Below the pieces are notes generated by a model, which did not search any database, was not told where the DNA came from, and worked only from the letters and a program-made list of their open reading frames with translations. The position numbers were made by a program, and so were the translations under genes. From Rapana venosa (lineage: Eukaryota > Mollusca > Gastropoda > Neogastropoda > Muricidae), in assembly GCA_028751875.1 (NCBI GenBank), contig CM054140.1, positions 15,144,178 through 15,208,177 of the forward strand: a stretch of 64,000 nt of DNA, written 5' to 3'. Positions 9,603 to 23,485 of the stretch are shown piece after piece. Within the stretch, counting starts at the first letter, position 1. Each line of letters starts with the position of its first letter.

Positions 9603-11224
9603 TGTTGATTATAGATTAGTATGCTCTAGAGACAAAAGATGACCGCGTGAATACGGAATGGTCAGCCACAGCAAGAAAATAAAAGTGTTGGGGTAGTCAG
9701 ACGTCTTGAAGACAGTTTTTTAACCTTGACAATTTGATAAGTTATGAGTTAGTGTTAGTATGGTCAGCAGATTTGAAAGTATTTAGAGCCTATAGAAAAA
9801 AAAAAGTTGTATTCAAAGTCGATATATATTGTTTTATTAGGCTATGAATGGCGAATAAGATTTAGTTGTGCTATTTCAAAGACTTGATGATTACCTTATG
9901 AAGTGTACATAAGATCATTATTTATTGAATGTGCATCATAAATTCATATAGTGTGATTTCATCATCATGACCATGAAACAATGTCCCTTGAAAATTTGTT
10001 TGTCTGTTATAGATCATCAGATTGACGTAAGATTCACTCTCAAGGGATGACTGTTGAATTAGACCACTGACCAATGAGTCACTGAATGTAAAGAATAGCA
10101 GCTTTTGTTCATGACTTCATACTGTCAACATCATGCATTATATGCCAGGACATACTATGTTGTGTCCATGTCAAAGGCTCAAACCTGCCTAGATCTTGGC
10201 AGGATTAGCAATACCTTCTTTGTTATCATTATGCAAAAAGAAAATATCTCAGATTATTGATATTTTATACTATGGTCATACTGTGATTTCAGTGTTGTTT
10301 TCTCCTCTACTTCCATTGCTTGTAGTTGTAGGGAGAATGTGGCTCTCAAAGTCTCCAGGATTTTTGTGTGTAAGTTTATGAATGGAAGATTGTCATTGGA
10401 AAAAAGAGATGTTTGTCACCATTTTAAATTGAACATCTTCTTTTTTGTAAATATTGTCATCAGTGAGTGTGGGGATTAGACATAGGAGTGTTCTTTATTT
10501 TTGATCAGAATGGGTGCCAGTGAACACCACAAAATAGTGACACAACTTTAGTGCAGGATCTTCCCTGGGTGGTGATTTTATAGCAGCTAGAAAGTGATGG
10601 TTTCCTATGGATTGCTGATTTTTTTTTTTACTTAGGGTGTTAGGGCATTGGTATCTTTAGTGAGATAGAGATGAATTATATGACTGAAACATTGTGAGAT
10701 TTCAGAGCAAAAATGTTTTCTGAAGTGGTCTAATTTCATTTCACTTATGGGTATGGGTAAACAACAATGCTGCATTAAAATTTTTAAATATTCTAAGTGA
10801 GATCATGTGTTATTCTCTCTGTTTTGTAAAAGCACATTTAATAGATGTTTGTTTTTATAATCTTATGATTACTTTTTTGATATTCACATGTCCATGTTTT
10901 TTTCTGTCTTCTTTCAATGTAACTGTAAGCTGTACTCAGTGTATTGCATGTAACTTATAAGTAAGTATTGATGATGATATTTTATATATTATTATTAGAT
11001 TATATTCATTATAATATATGCCATCTTTGAAAGATTTTAGCTTTTAAATAGTTTTTTTTCTGAATCTTTGATACATCAATTTTATGATAATTGCAAAGTT
11101 GTATTGGTTACCTGCACTTGTTTTTCTCCACTTTCTTTCTTCAGTCATATATGTCTGATGTCTGATACGCTGATATGATCACTTTCAAACATGAGACAAA
11201 AAACAGTGTAAGTTCATTTTTCTT

Positions 11225-11480
11225 CTTCTTCTGTGTTCCCTGGCCATGCTAAATTTTTAATCCAGTTTGGATGGCAAGGGCTGCTGTCTCTCCCATAGTT
11301 TTTCCTGGAGCTCTACTGGGCTGGGCCCTGTCTGATGTCTCAGAGTGTTTAAGGTAGGGCAGGACTGCAGAATATGGGAGGGAGCTTGTGGACCTGAGGT
11401 CAGTGTAGGATATTTTTAGGTGGTGGAGAAGAGATAGGAGTTGGTGGTGTCCTGTTAGCAATCTTCTTCTCTTTTCTGTG
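11225..11480 (-). mobile_element. Decayed LINE 3' end
   Basis: Minus-strand translation gives LTGHHQLLSLLHHLKIS, then an indel-disrupted Cys-rich stretch, and ends in ETAALAIQTGLKI followed by a GAAGAAGAAG tail. This is the layout of the C-terminal end of ORF2 in several mollusc LINEs. 5'-truncated, with frames broken. Confidence 0.5.
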
Positions 11481-12039
11481 TTTTCTTACTGGGTGGGGTG
11501 TGTTGCATTGTGCCTGGTCTTCTCTTGTGCTTATCAGTTTGCAGGAGGTCTTTCTGTTGGTCTTGGCCAACACATTCTGACTTTGGAGCAGCTCTTTTTT
11601 GTGTGTACATGATATATGTTGAGTATGTTCATGTTTACCGTAATCCACAAAATGTTTATATGAATTATGGGATCTTAAACATATAATTATATAGATATAT
11701 ATTTGATCTTCTGCAAGTGTAATCACAAAGGAAATTAAGGCACTGGCAGGTTTGTTGTTTTAAGTTGATCTGGGAGATCATAAGTATCCCCACCCATAAT
11801 CTACCAGATGCTGTCGCCAAGATTCAAACCCATGACTTCATGGACCCGCAAGATTGAAGTCAAAACTATCTTAACGACTTTGACAGCATCTGTAGTGTTA
11901 GCAGTCCGAAGATCTAGCTGAAGAATGCTATCGTTTTCATTTTCTGGCCCAATGGCTGGGCACTGGTAGGTCTACCATGCTTTCCTGAAGCTGTTGCTTC
12001 TCAGTATTGTCTTTGTTTTGCTATTATATATGTGGTGGA

Positions 12040-12172
12040 TCGGTGGTCTAGAGGTAACGCGCCTGTCTAGAAAGCGAAAAGTCCGGGTCTGAAGTGTGCG
12101 GCGGTTCGTACCCCGTTTGGACCGGAAATTTTTCCCCCATCCATTAGACCATGAGTGGTGGTCTGGGCGCTA

Positions 12173-12203
<31 letters not shown>

Positions 12204-12540
12204 CGTGTGTTACACGTAATTATTTAGCGCACGTAAAAAAAACCCACGGCAACAAAAGAGTTGTCCCTGGCAAAATTCTTAGAAAAAAGCCACTCTGATA
12301 GGGAAACAAATACAGCTGCAGAAAAAAAAAAAAAAAAAAAAGGGTGAAAGGGTGGCGCAGCGCTAAGTGGCGACGCGTTCTCCCGCTCTCCCCGGGGAGA
12401 GCAGCCCGAATTTCACGGAGAGAAATCTGCCGTGACTTAAAGTGGTATGAAATAACATCTGAGCGCTTTGATTTGTTGCTTTACAAGATTCAGCGCTATA
12501 TAAATTCCATACATTATTATTATTATTATTATTATATGAC
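12040..12540 (+). mobile_element. tRNA-derived SINE, possible MetaSINE type, (ATT)n tail
   Basis: The head has an A-box-like GGTCTAGAGGTAACGCGCC and B-box-like GGTTCGTACCCC. The body has CTTTCGGATGAGACGATAAA followed by GAGGTCCCGTGTG, which resembles the Meta core. An internal poly(A) is followed by a second segment with its own GGTGGCGCAGCGCTAAGTGG head-like start. The end is GCGCTATATAAATTCC plus an (ATT)n tail. Relatives are at 22000-22390, 28340-28440 and 35637-35735. Confidence 0.72.
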
Positions 12541-12933
12541 ATGGGTGGGCTGGCTGCTCCAGGTTGCTGCCTGCCTTGGATAGCAGTTCACTTCTGAGGG
12601 GATCCATTGTAGCACCACTGCAGTTCTCTGACTGAGGAGGCTTAGTTCTTATCTGATGTCTTTTAGGAAAGTTCATTTTTTAATTAATCATGAGACAGAA
12701 AACAATTCAAGTTTATACTAGTGATATAATTTTGCAGTGAAAGGGTGAAATGTGTTCATTTTTAGGTAATAAAAGTATGAATGATTACTGCTGTACCCCC
12801 CAAAAAATCTTTGAATGGACCAGAAAGAGAAATTTTTATGACTGCGAAAATGTTTACTGATGAAACTGCTTTTTACTTGTTGCCAAGTATTTTTTGCATG
12901 GGTGGATGATTATGACAGTGCATCACATTCTTG

Positions 12934-12980
<47 letters not shown>

Positions 12981-13783
12981 AAAATAATGAAATTCAGTAT
13001 AGTATGTAAAATATCAGTGTCAAGTTTGCATACATGTTCTTGCATTGGAACACGTTTTGATGATCAGTAGTACAAAAATTAGGCAATATAGGGATGGCTG
13101 GCAAATTCATCTCAATAAAGAGTGTAAAAGAATGTTGAGTAAGCTTGTGGGGTTTTGTTTTTTGTATGTGTGCATCTTTGGCCCAGTGTTCTGTCTGTTT
13201 CTCCCACAATCTTTTAGCCTCTTATCACACGCTCTTGACTGTGCATGTGTCTTCAATTTTACATCTGTTCATTTAAAGTGATTGTGTGTGTGTGTGTGTG
13301 TGTGTGTGCTTGCTTGCTTAAAATCTGGCAATGAATTTCACATTTCTTCATTTCAAGCAGTTGAACACTTTGATGGTATTAAAATACCTAAAATTCAGTC
13401 CAACAGTAATGGTCGAGTGTTGCCTTTTGTTGGGCATGTCACAGCTGAATCATTTATCCAGTGATCACCAATGCATTGCTTCAGTTTAACAGAAAACTAT
13501 AACCACCTCCTGAAGTAATGCTGGCGACAGTATTGTTGTGTCACGGTACCCAGACTTTGACTGAGTGTGTGTAGCAATTGATGGCGTTTTAGCCCAACGT
13601 GAAACACGCCCTGTCAACAAAAGTAATGTAGACCTGCATGCCTAACTTGTAAGATCGAAAGTAAGGGAAGGGAAACAACCCTAATATGCATTTCCTCTAC
13701 CATGGTGGCAAGCATGCTGGGCTAACACGCTATTGTTTGTAAGTCATTTTTGTGTAACGGCCGTATAACAGCAGTTTTTGAAG

Positions 13784-13909
13784 ATGAGTGACGCTTTACA
13801 ACCAGCAGAAGGACAGTGTGCTTTTTTCTTGCCAAAGAAGAAGCGGTTTTGTCGATTTAGACCCAATGCCGGGCAGAAATACTGTCCTGAACATGCCTGC
13901 GTTTTGGGG
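13784..13909 (+). CDS. TRMT13: TRMT13 exon 1, zinc finger
   Basis: Encodes MSDALQPAEGQCAFFLPKKK and RFCRFRPNAGQKYCPEHACV, a C-x10-C-x10-C-x2-H finger. The ATG at 13784 is used; the frame also opens two codons upstream at a TTG. Donor GTAAGT. Confidence 0.93.
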
Positions 13910-14000
13910 GTAAGTAGCCTATGGCTATACAGTATAACTATAACTCTTATAACCTTCACACCCACACACACTCCCACACTCACTCACCCTCTCACACACA

Positions 14001-14067
<67 letters not shown>

Positions 14068-14077
14068 GCACGCACGC

Positions 14078-14125
<48 letters not shown>

Positions 14126-14257
14126 ATTCACTCTCATTCTCTCTCTCTCACACACACACACCAGCACAACACAACACACACTGTAACAGTGTAAGCCAAG
14201 CTTGAGCACACATACACTCTAGTAGTAGTACCCATTCATACACAATTGCACATTGTT

Positions 14258-14296
<39 letters not shown>

Positions 14297-14574
14297 GACA
14301 CACACACACACACACAGAGTGAAATATTACTTTGAGAAGAGATGTTAAAATGAAGACCACACACAAAGAGATTAATGTGTGTGTGTGTGTGCATTATGTG
14401 TATGTGTTGTGTGTGTGTGTGTGTGTGTGTTTGTCTGAGAGAGAGAATTTTTATTTTTCAAGGGTTACCCTAAAGATTTACAAATACATTTTTTGCCATC
14501 TAGCCCTTGCCCTGATTAGGAACAACAAAATAACCTATGATTCAAAGAAAAGGAATCAATAAGATATTGTATTC

Positions 14575-14619
<45 letters not shown>

Positions 14620-15582
14620 AATTATAACATGGATCCATGATAATTATATCGATTTGAAGCCAAGCCTAGTCTTACACTTTCAGTTAATGTGTCCATTTTG
14701 TTTACCAATCTAAATACTAAAAACATATTATGATATTATTAATGTATCAACATATGTCAGTAAATATTCAATAGAATTGGCTGTTAGTGTTACTGATTGT
14801 TTCCATCTGCCAGACACCTAGTCACTGAGAAGCATATATATATATATATATATATAAACTATTGTATTGAAAGATGATAACATTAAGAATAATAATATAA
14901 TTATGTGACGCTCCTCCACAAAATGAATCACTTTACACCTGACCCACTTTTCTGCTACAACTGTACAAGCCATTTTAGGCAGGTGGGGTAATTGAAATTT
15001 TGATTGATTATAAAACTATAGCCATTATTCTACCTTGTTAAGTTATGAAATATCAAGGTGTAATTTTGTTTCCTTTTACTTTTTAATGTGTTTTAAAAAT
15101 ATCCAAGCCCTCATTCTGACCACCTATCACTGTATCAGTGCAATGCTGAACTTATAATTTTCTGAAATTTCTTATTGTTTGATTTTCAATTTTGTTGGTA
15201 TTGAATAGCCTCTTTATTGCAAATTAAAATAATAACGTGTCATTAAATATTGACGTTGGTGCAGTGTGACTCATTACATGGTGGAGCATCACATTAATTT
15301 GTGATCAATAATACTATTGATAGTAAAACAGCATCCACTATTGTTGAAAAGAATTTCATGATAATATTAATAGCAAAGATCTATGTTAAATGGTTGGGTT
15401 TTTTTTGTATTGATGACTGAAAATTTAATGTGAAGGATATAAGTTTGCAAAGCAATAGGAACCAACCTAACACAAGTTTTTATTTTACATTTTCAGGTGG
15501 CACTGGAGAGAAAGAGGATTGTCTGCCCTTTAAATCCCAAACAGTGAGTGGCAAAATATGATGTTGTAGAGGTTCAGTATTT

Positions 15583-15623
<41 letters not shown>

Positions 15624-18600
15624 CATGATCACAGTCTTCTTTCCCATTTTCTTTACACCTAACTCTGAGGAGTCATTGCTCGGGCCACAGGCATACACTG
15701 AAGAACTATTCACACCATTTTTGAGTGTATATCAGTTGTGTGCCAAAGCCTGGGTTTCTCACTTTCTGATAATGGGATATGCATAGTATGTTACAGTGTG
15801 AGAACAATATCATGAATAGGGCATTAGATTCTGAAGGCATGCATACTTTATTACTTAAGTGTATTCAGTGTGTATCTATATTTTAATGTCTGTCCTCTAA
15901 AAAGTGATTTTAGACAGGACGTATTCAGTGTGTGTGTGTGAATGCATGTGTGCGTGTGTGTGTGGGTGTGTGTGTGTGTGTGCGCGCGCACATGCACATG
16001 ATTACTGCATACATTACATGCATGCTTATACAGTGCATATCATTTGTTAAAGTGTGCTGCCTTAATTTATTATTGTGCATGTTGTGTATATTTGATAATT
16101 CTTTTTTTTTCCCCTCTGCTACAGCACTTGCTATGAAGACAGTCTGGACAAACACCTGAAGAAATGCAACAGCAGAAAGAGAGCAACGGAGGTTTGTTTT
16201 GGGTCATTTTGTTCTGAAACCAGTTTGATGTGATTCTGTTCAACATTGAAAACCATTTGAACAACACTGAGCAATAAAACAACAAAAAACCCCACCCCAA
16301 AACAAAAAAACACTGAGGAATAATCATCAATAATTTTTCTTGAAATCATTTTTTTCAATATTACCAATCTCATACTTATTGTGAAGCCAGACTGTTGAGA
16401 ATAATGGGACTACATAGACTCTTATAACTGAAAATACCAAGGTCTGTTTTATCATTATGATTGAAAAAATATTCATATATATCAAGTTGCTTTAGAATTC
16501 TAAAAAGAGTATAAAGAAAAAAAAATCTTGAGGTCATTGGATTGTCATTACATGGGGGATGGGATAGCCTGGTGGTTAGAGCGTTGCATGTTGAACTTGC
16601 AATCTGACTGCCCAGGTTCGAGCCCAGGTTTGAGCCACCACCCATTAAGCCGCCCACTCAAGGGGATATTTCCTCTGGACCATCAGTGCTGTCTCCACTC
16701 CCTGAAAGTCCTAAGGATGAGACTATAAAATGAGGTCCTGCGTGCAAAGGCAAGCAGAACGAACATCTTGCCCACACAATAAACCTGTTGTGCCTTTTGG
16801 AAGAGTAGGCTATGTGTGTCCGTGGGAATGGATGACATCATTTTAAAAAACCTGCATGAACATGGGGACTGGATGTAAAAAAGCACACGAGTGCTTATTC
16901 CATTATCCCTGAAAGAAAAGAATAGATAGATAAATGAATAGATTTAACTATAGATAAACAAGTATGAGGGTAAAATGTGATAATATGCATGTAGTGTGTT
17001 TGTGTGTGTGTGTGTGTGCATGCATGCTTGTGTGTCTGTATGTGCATGCACATGTGTACACTTTGAGCATGTGTATGTGTGCATGCTATTAAACTCCTCT
17101 GTATTTAATGATGGTCTTATTTTCAAGGTCTACCATGAAGAGGGCATCAATGCTGGATCTGAGGAGGGAGATAGTGTTAGAAACACTCAGGTATGTTCTT
17201 CTTTTGTGGGCTCAAAGCATGTGTGTGTGTGTGTGTGTGTGTGTAAAATGTGTGTGTTTGTGTGTGTGTGTAAAGTATGTGTGTGTGTGTAAAGTGTGTG
17301 TGAGTGTGTGTGTGTGTGTAAAGTGTGTGTGTGTGTGTAAAATGTGTGTGTTTGTGTGTGTGTGAGCATGCATGGTTGCATTTGTTCGTACATGTACTGT
17401 GTATTGTGTTCATTCTTGCTTTTGTCTCATTATGCTTTTATGTGGGTATATTTCATGCGTTTTTTAGCAGTTATTTGCAGTGAAGTTGGTTTTTTGTTTT
17501 GTTTTGTTTTGTTGTTGTCGTTTAACTATTGCTCTAAGGTTCACCTAATGGTGAGATTTTGCATATGCAACCATTTTTACCCACCACTAAGGTAACCACA
17601 TTCCATCTTGGGGAAGCAGTGTAGTATGAAACAGCACAGGGTAGGAGTCCAGTGCAAAGTTTGAAAAGAAATGAAACTATTTTCACCCCTGAAGGTTGGA
17701 ATGAAGCTGCCTTAATGGCGAGGGGAAAAATAGTTGCATACGCAAAAATTTCACTATTTGTTGTTGTTGTGCGTTCCCCAGCTTTACACCCTGGGGGTCA
17801 CCCTGAACATGCACTCTGCCTCACTCATCCCACCTGGGAATCACTGTGAGATAGGAAGTTTGCGTGTATGACTCTTTTTCAAGCACCTCGCCATATAGGC
17901 AGCCATACTCCGACTTCAGAGGATTTTTTTTCTCCTTTAACAAAGGAGAGTGCGGGTTGTTATGTTAAGAGCTTGTCATGGCTGAAGGCAATCTCAACAC
18001 AACATTATACAACATAACAACGTTTTAATGTCGGCCTTGGCAATTAGCTGACATCAATAATAACTGACACAGCTTTTGGCCTGGGCCATTCACCATTTGT
18101 GAACCTCAGAGTTGTGGCCGAGTAACGAAAAAACAAAACAACAATAACAAATAAATATTTCAGTCATGATTCAGACATCATTATGTAACTTATCGTCCTC
18201 CTAATCAACATTTTTGATGAATAAATTCTACGTTGCTGTTCCTTAAACATTTGTTTTCTTTGTAGATTTTAATTGGTCTGTTTGATTAATATCATTTCAG
18301 ACAGCTGTGAAAGCAATGGACACAGAGCGGCTCAGACAAATGATCGACAAAGTCAACAGACTGTATGAAGGTGAGTAGGTATTGTTGCCAGCAACAGCTT
18401 TTGTTTGCGCTGATGTTGACTGAGTGTGCCTTTGGAAATGAACGTTCTAAAAAATCAAATCTAACATCCATTCAATTTAAGATGGGGGGGCGCAGAGAGA
18501 GAGGGAGAGAGAGAGAGAGAGAGCACCAAAGTATTACAGAAGTCTTTTCATTTTTTTTATTCATATCTATGGCCATGTTTTAAGTCCTTAGTATCTGTGC

Positions 18601-21600
18601 ATCATAAAGAAGATATCCCAATTTGTAAACCATTTGTCAAAAGATACATTGTGATAGATGTTTTCTTAATGCTAAAGCTTAAGGTACAGAGTTGAAAATG
18701 GCTGTGTTTGTAAATTGTGGCTGTTTTCCTTGTTTTCTTTTGATTTCAAGATATTTTGCATTAGTCAAGAAAAGTTGACAAATATTTTGTGAGCAGAGCA
18801 TATTGGTAAGGTGGAAGAGGACATACGCAGTCATGAGTGTCTACGCCAAGAGATGGACAATCCTTACTTTGGGCTCTCTGCTTTGAGGCATAGACGGCAG
18901 CAGGTTAGTTGATAAGGTTTCATCATTAGAGCTTTTGTTTTGTTTTGTTTTGTTCGTTGTTTTGTTCCTCAGCTAGAGCTCCGAGGTTCACCAATGGTGA
19001 GATTTTGTGTATGCGACCATTTTTACCCCACCATTAAGGTAACCTCATTCCAACTTAAGGAAATTTTATCATTCAAGATACATCTTGTTTATGGGTGACA
19101 TCAGTGATTTCTTATTGTTTTTGTTTTATGACGTACTTTTATGCCATTAAACTTTTCTCTGTATACTTACTTTTCATATAGATTTACATATTCCTAGTTT
19201 CAATTACGTGCAGTGTCATGAGCAGAATAATTGATCTTCTTCCTCTTCATCAAGTATTCAGAAGACTACTATTGTTGTCTATCATATGAGCGAAAATGCG
19301 TTGTGATTCTGTTAAGGGGACGGGGTAGCCTAGTGGTCAGAACATTGCGCTCGCAATCTGTGACCCGGGTTTGATTCCCATTCAAGTGGGATATTTTCCT
19401 CTGGAGTTAACATCAGTGCAGACTCCACTCGCCCCAAAAGTCCTTCGGATGAGACTTTAAACTGAGGTCCCATGTGCGAACGCACGCAGAATATCTTGCG
19501 CACACGTTAAATCCTGTTCCGCTTTTCGTAAGAGTACGCCATTGTGTGCTGGTGGGAACAGATGACAGAATTTACAAAAACTGCATACACACGGGGACTA
19601 GATGTAGAAAAGCACATAAGTGCTTATTCCATAATCCTCGATATAAAAGAATAAATTTAAAAAAAGAAAAAAAAAAGAAAATGCCTGACAAGTCAGACCA
19701 GCTCATCCGACTTTTGTGTGGGAGAGAATTGTTATCTTCATTGATCTGAACCAGCCGCTCTCAGATATCATTTTGCTTCTTTGGAAGTCAGTCGCAGAGT
19801 TCTTCTTTTCTCTAAGCTATTAGTTTTGTTTTCAAGCAAGGTGAAAATCTAAAGCCTTAGCGCAGTCTGATTACATTGCCTTCTGAGTCTGTTTAATTTC
19901 TGTTGCTTGAAGAGGTACAGAGAGGGCAAGTTATCATGGTTTCATTTTCACATTTATGTTCATTGTCCTGGAAAACTGTTTAGTGCCTTGTTGTTCAGAA
20001 ACTGATTTTGAGATTTACTTTTACATAGGTATGTTATTTCATGTATGGAAAAAAATTGGAGAAAAAGTTAAGGTGGTTTATCCTAGAGAGTTGTCCCAAT
20101 CCATATCATGCCATGATCCAACAGTAAGCAGTGCCAAACTAATTATTCTTTGCTGTTTCTCATTCCTTTACACTAATATGAATATCAAAATTGGATGAGA
20201 GTTCTTTTAGTATTTTCAGGACCTCAGATCTTGTGTTCAATGATTGTCTTTTTATAGAATTTTTTTGTTTTGGTCTGTAATTTTTGTTGTTGATTCGCTA
20301 AGCAGTCTTTTACTGCTGAAGTTATTTGTTAGTATTTCTCCCCCCCCCTTCCCCCCCGGACACCAAACCCACTCAGTCTTTGAGTATTTTGGGTGCTGGT
20401 TTCAGGGTTAACAAATGGTGATTTGGTTTTGTTATCTGATCAGTGATTGGTGCAGTGATTGTTACAGGCATCTCTGATTGGTCAGCTGGAAGGTTTAGGG
20501 CTTCTGGCTCCAGGACACTGTTATGTGGAGATGGGAGCGGGGAAAGGTGGGTGAAAACTTATTGTACTCTGTTTATCACAACTGTAATTGAATAAGACAT
20601 TATCACAAACTTTTAAAATACAGATGGTAAAGTCTTAAAGACTGTCCAAAAAAACCCAAACCACAACACCCCCCCCCCCCCCTCCCCAAACCCTACCCAC
20701 TACATTATAAAATCTGACAGTCATGCCATACCAACTTCTTTTCTAGCTTTGATAGAGGGACTATAACCAACAAGTGCGCACATGATCAACATACGTGCAC
20801 ATGACAATTGGAAAACATGTTTTTTTGGGGGGGTTGTATTTCTGTTATTAAGTAAATAAACCTTTGGGTTGCTGTAGACGTGACCTGGGCTGCAGGAGTG
20901 AGTGTTGGTTTTTCAGGTCAGCTGTCTCACTGGGTCAGAGTGAGTGTTGGTTTTTCAGGTCAGCTGTCTCACTGGGTCAGAGTGAGTGTTGGTTTTTCAG
21001 GTCAGCTGTCTCACTGGGTCAGACAGGCCGTGTCCGGCCATGATGATGCTGCCTTCTTGTTGGTGGACCGCAGCAGTATACGATACAAGGTCTGTCGTGT
21101 GTGTGTGTGTGTGTGTGTTGGGGGGGTGGGGGGAGGGAGGGAAGGGAGGGGGGAGGTGGGGGAGGGAGGGTTGGGGGGGGGGGGGGGTGTGGGGGGGTGT
21201 GTGTGAGGGATGTGTGTGTGTGTGGTGTGTGTTTTATTTATTTTTTTAAATTTATTTATTTATTCTTTTATATCGAGGATAATGGAATAAGCACTCGTGT
21301 GCTTTTTTTACATCCAGTCCCTGTGTGTACGCAGTTGTGTCAATTTTGTCATCTGTTTCCACCGGCACACAATGGTCTAATGTTCTCCGTGTGTGTGTGT
21401 GTGCTCTGTGTGTGTGTGTGTGTGTGTGTTGTGTGTGTATGGGTATGAGTGATTAGGTGGTGGATGGGAGCAGTGGGTGTGTGTCACTATGTGGGTTTCT
21501 TTGAGCATAAGTGTGAGGGAATGTGTATGGGTGGATGGTTGAGTATGTGACTGTGAGTGTATGTAAGCATGTGTGCATCCATGTGAGAGAGGAGGGGGGT

Positions 21601-23422
21601 AGAGAGAGGGGAATGGAGAGAGAAAGAGAGAGAGAGATTTTGTATGTGTATGCGTACCATTATGCTGTAAATGTGTTATGTCCATATCATGCTCATGTAT
21701 GTGTATTTTTCCAGGTGGATGGTTATCACAAAGAGGAGGAAAAGGTGAAATTTGAAAGAATCAAAATGGACATTGAGCATCTGTGTTTAGGTGAGTAAGA
21801 TTAGGCCATTGTGTGCTGTGGGAACACATGACAAAATTGACAAAACTGCATACACACGGGGACTAGATGTAACAAAGCACATGAGTGCTTATTTCATTAT
21901 TCTCAAAATAAAAGAATACCAGAAAAAGAATAAAAAAGTCTTTTTTTCTGTTTTGTTCTGGTACTACTGTGAGCAAAATTTGTTATTGGTAGTCTAGTGT
22001 TGAAACTCTTGTCTAGAAAGTTAGAGGTTGTGTGTTGCATTCCTGTCAGAACCCAAACCCCCCCCCCCCCCCCCTTCCTCCATCCACTGGACCATGAGTG
22101 GCGATCTGGGTGCTAGTCTTTCAGATGACATGATGAGCCAAGTCCTGTGTGCAACATACATCTTGTGTATGTGGAAAAAAACCAAAGACAGGTAGCAAAA
22201 ATATCCCTGGCAAAATGATTCTGTATGAAAAAGTCACTCTTGTAGTGAAACATTAGGGGGTTACAGACAGAAAAATAAAAAGGATGGGTAGGATTGCTCT
22301 TGTGGTGATGCGCTCTTCCCTGGGAAAACAGTTTGAATTTCATGTAGAGAAATCTGCAGTGCTTTAAAGTAGCGTACAAAGCATTACAGTAAAATTATTT
22401 AATATCCATTGTTTGTTATTCTTTAAGTAAGTAGGCGAACAGAAGCATAAGATTTTCGATTTCACCTTTATCCAACACCCAATGTTTCATACTTTGTGTA
22501 AAGTTGACAAATATTATCACAGTGTCTTTGAATTTATAGTTGATCTCTCTTTTGTGGGGCCATGTGTTTGCAGGAAAAGTTCCCATGGTGGCTAGCAGTC
22601 AGAGACCTCTAGTGGCAATGGGGAAGCACTTGTGTGGAGCTGCTACTGGTCAGTAGTGCCCCTTCCTCCTGTACATCCTCTCTGTAAAGTACAAGGAAAA
22701 ACATCTGCTTCATGTTAGACACCTTTCTCCCAATCTTTTGTGGTCCTTCTATGTAGGTTTGAATGAAATAAAAAGAAGTTTCCTTAGTTAAAGAGAAACA
22801 ACCAAACAACCCCCATCCTATCTGTGAGAGGAGAAAAAGGAGAGACCTAGAAGTCCCAGATTGATCTGAACCTGACAACTCTTGGTGACTGCTGTGTGTA
22901 TAGCTGACAGTGGTCTTACCAATGTTGGGTAAACTTGTATACTTACCAGCCAACACATCTTTCCACAGCCTGGTTAAGGAACATGACTGTCACTTCCACT
23001 AAATTTATAGAAGTACATTCCATATGAACACATCACTCCTCTTCTGCGATCTCTTCACTGGTTGCCTGTCTCACAAAGACTGGAGTATAAAATCAATACC
23101 CTCTGTTTCAAATGTCTCCACAAATCTGCACCCTCTTATCTCTGTAACTGTCTTCACCTGTACACTCCATCCCGTTCCCTTCGTTCAGCCGCAGATACTT
23201 TGTGCTTTCGAACACCCAGATTCAGACAAACCACTGTTGGCCGTCGCTCCTTCTCTGTTTCTGGTCCATCCACCTGGAATGACCTCCCTCTTTCACTTCG
23301 TCAAAAGCCTTCACTTGATTCCTTCAAATCCAGCCTCAAAACACACTTATTTCCTACCTGAGACTTTCCCCCCACATATCTGTCCCCAATTTTCAACAGC
23401 ATCTTTCACCTTCTAAGTGTTG

Positions 23423-23485
<63 letters not shown>

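Larger units (their letters stand above)
9603..13783. other. UQCC2-TRMT13 intergenic region
   Basis: AT-rich sequence with no supported gene. It holds the UQCC2 3' UTR, a decayed LINE end (11225-11480), a tRNA-derived SINE (12040-12540), a (GT)n run (12936-12978) and another at about 13285-13308. The TRMT13 promoter must lie just before 13784. Confidence 0.6.

Noticed and set aside
13921..14209. His/Ser/Thr-rich ORFs and their Cys/Val reverse frames
   Set aside because: Microsatellite translations inside TRMT13 intron 1.
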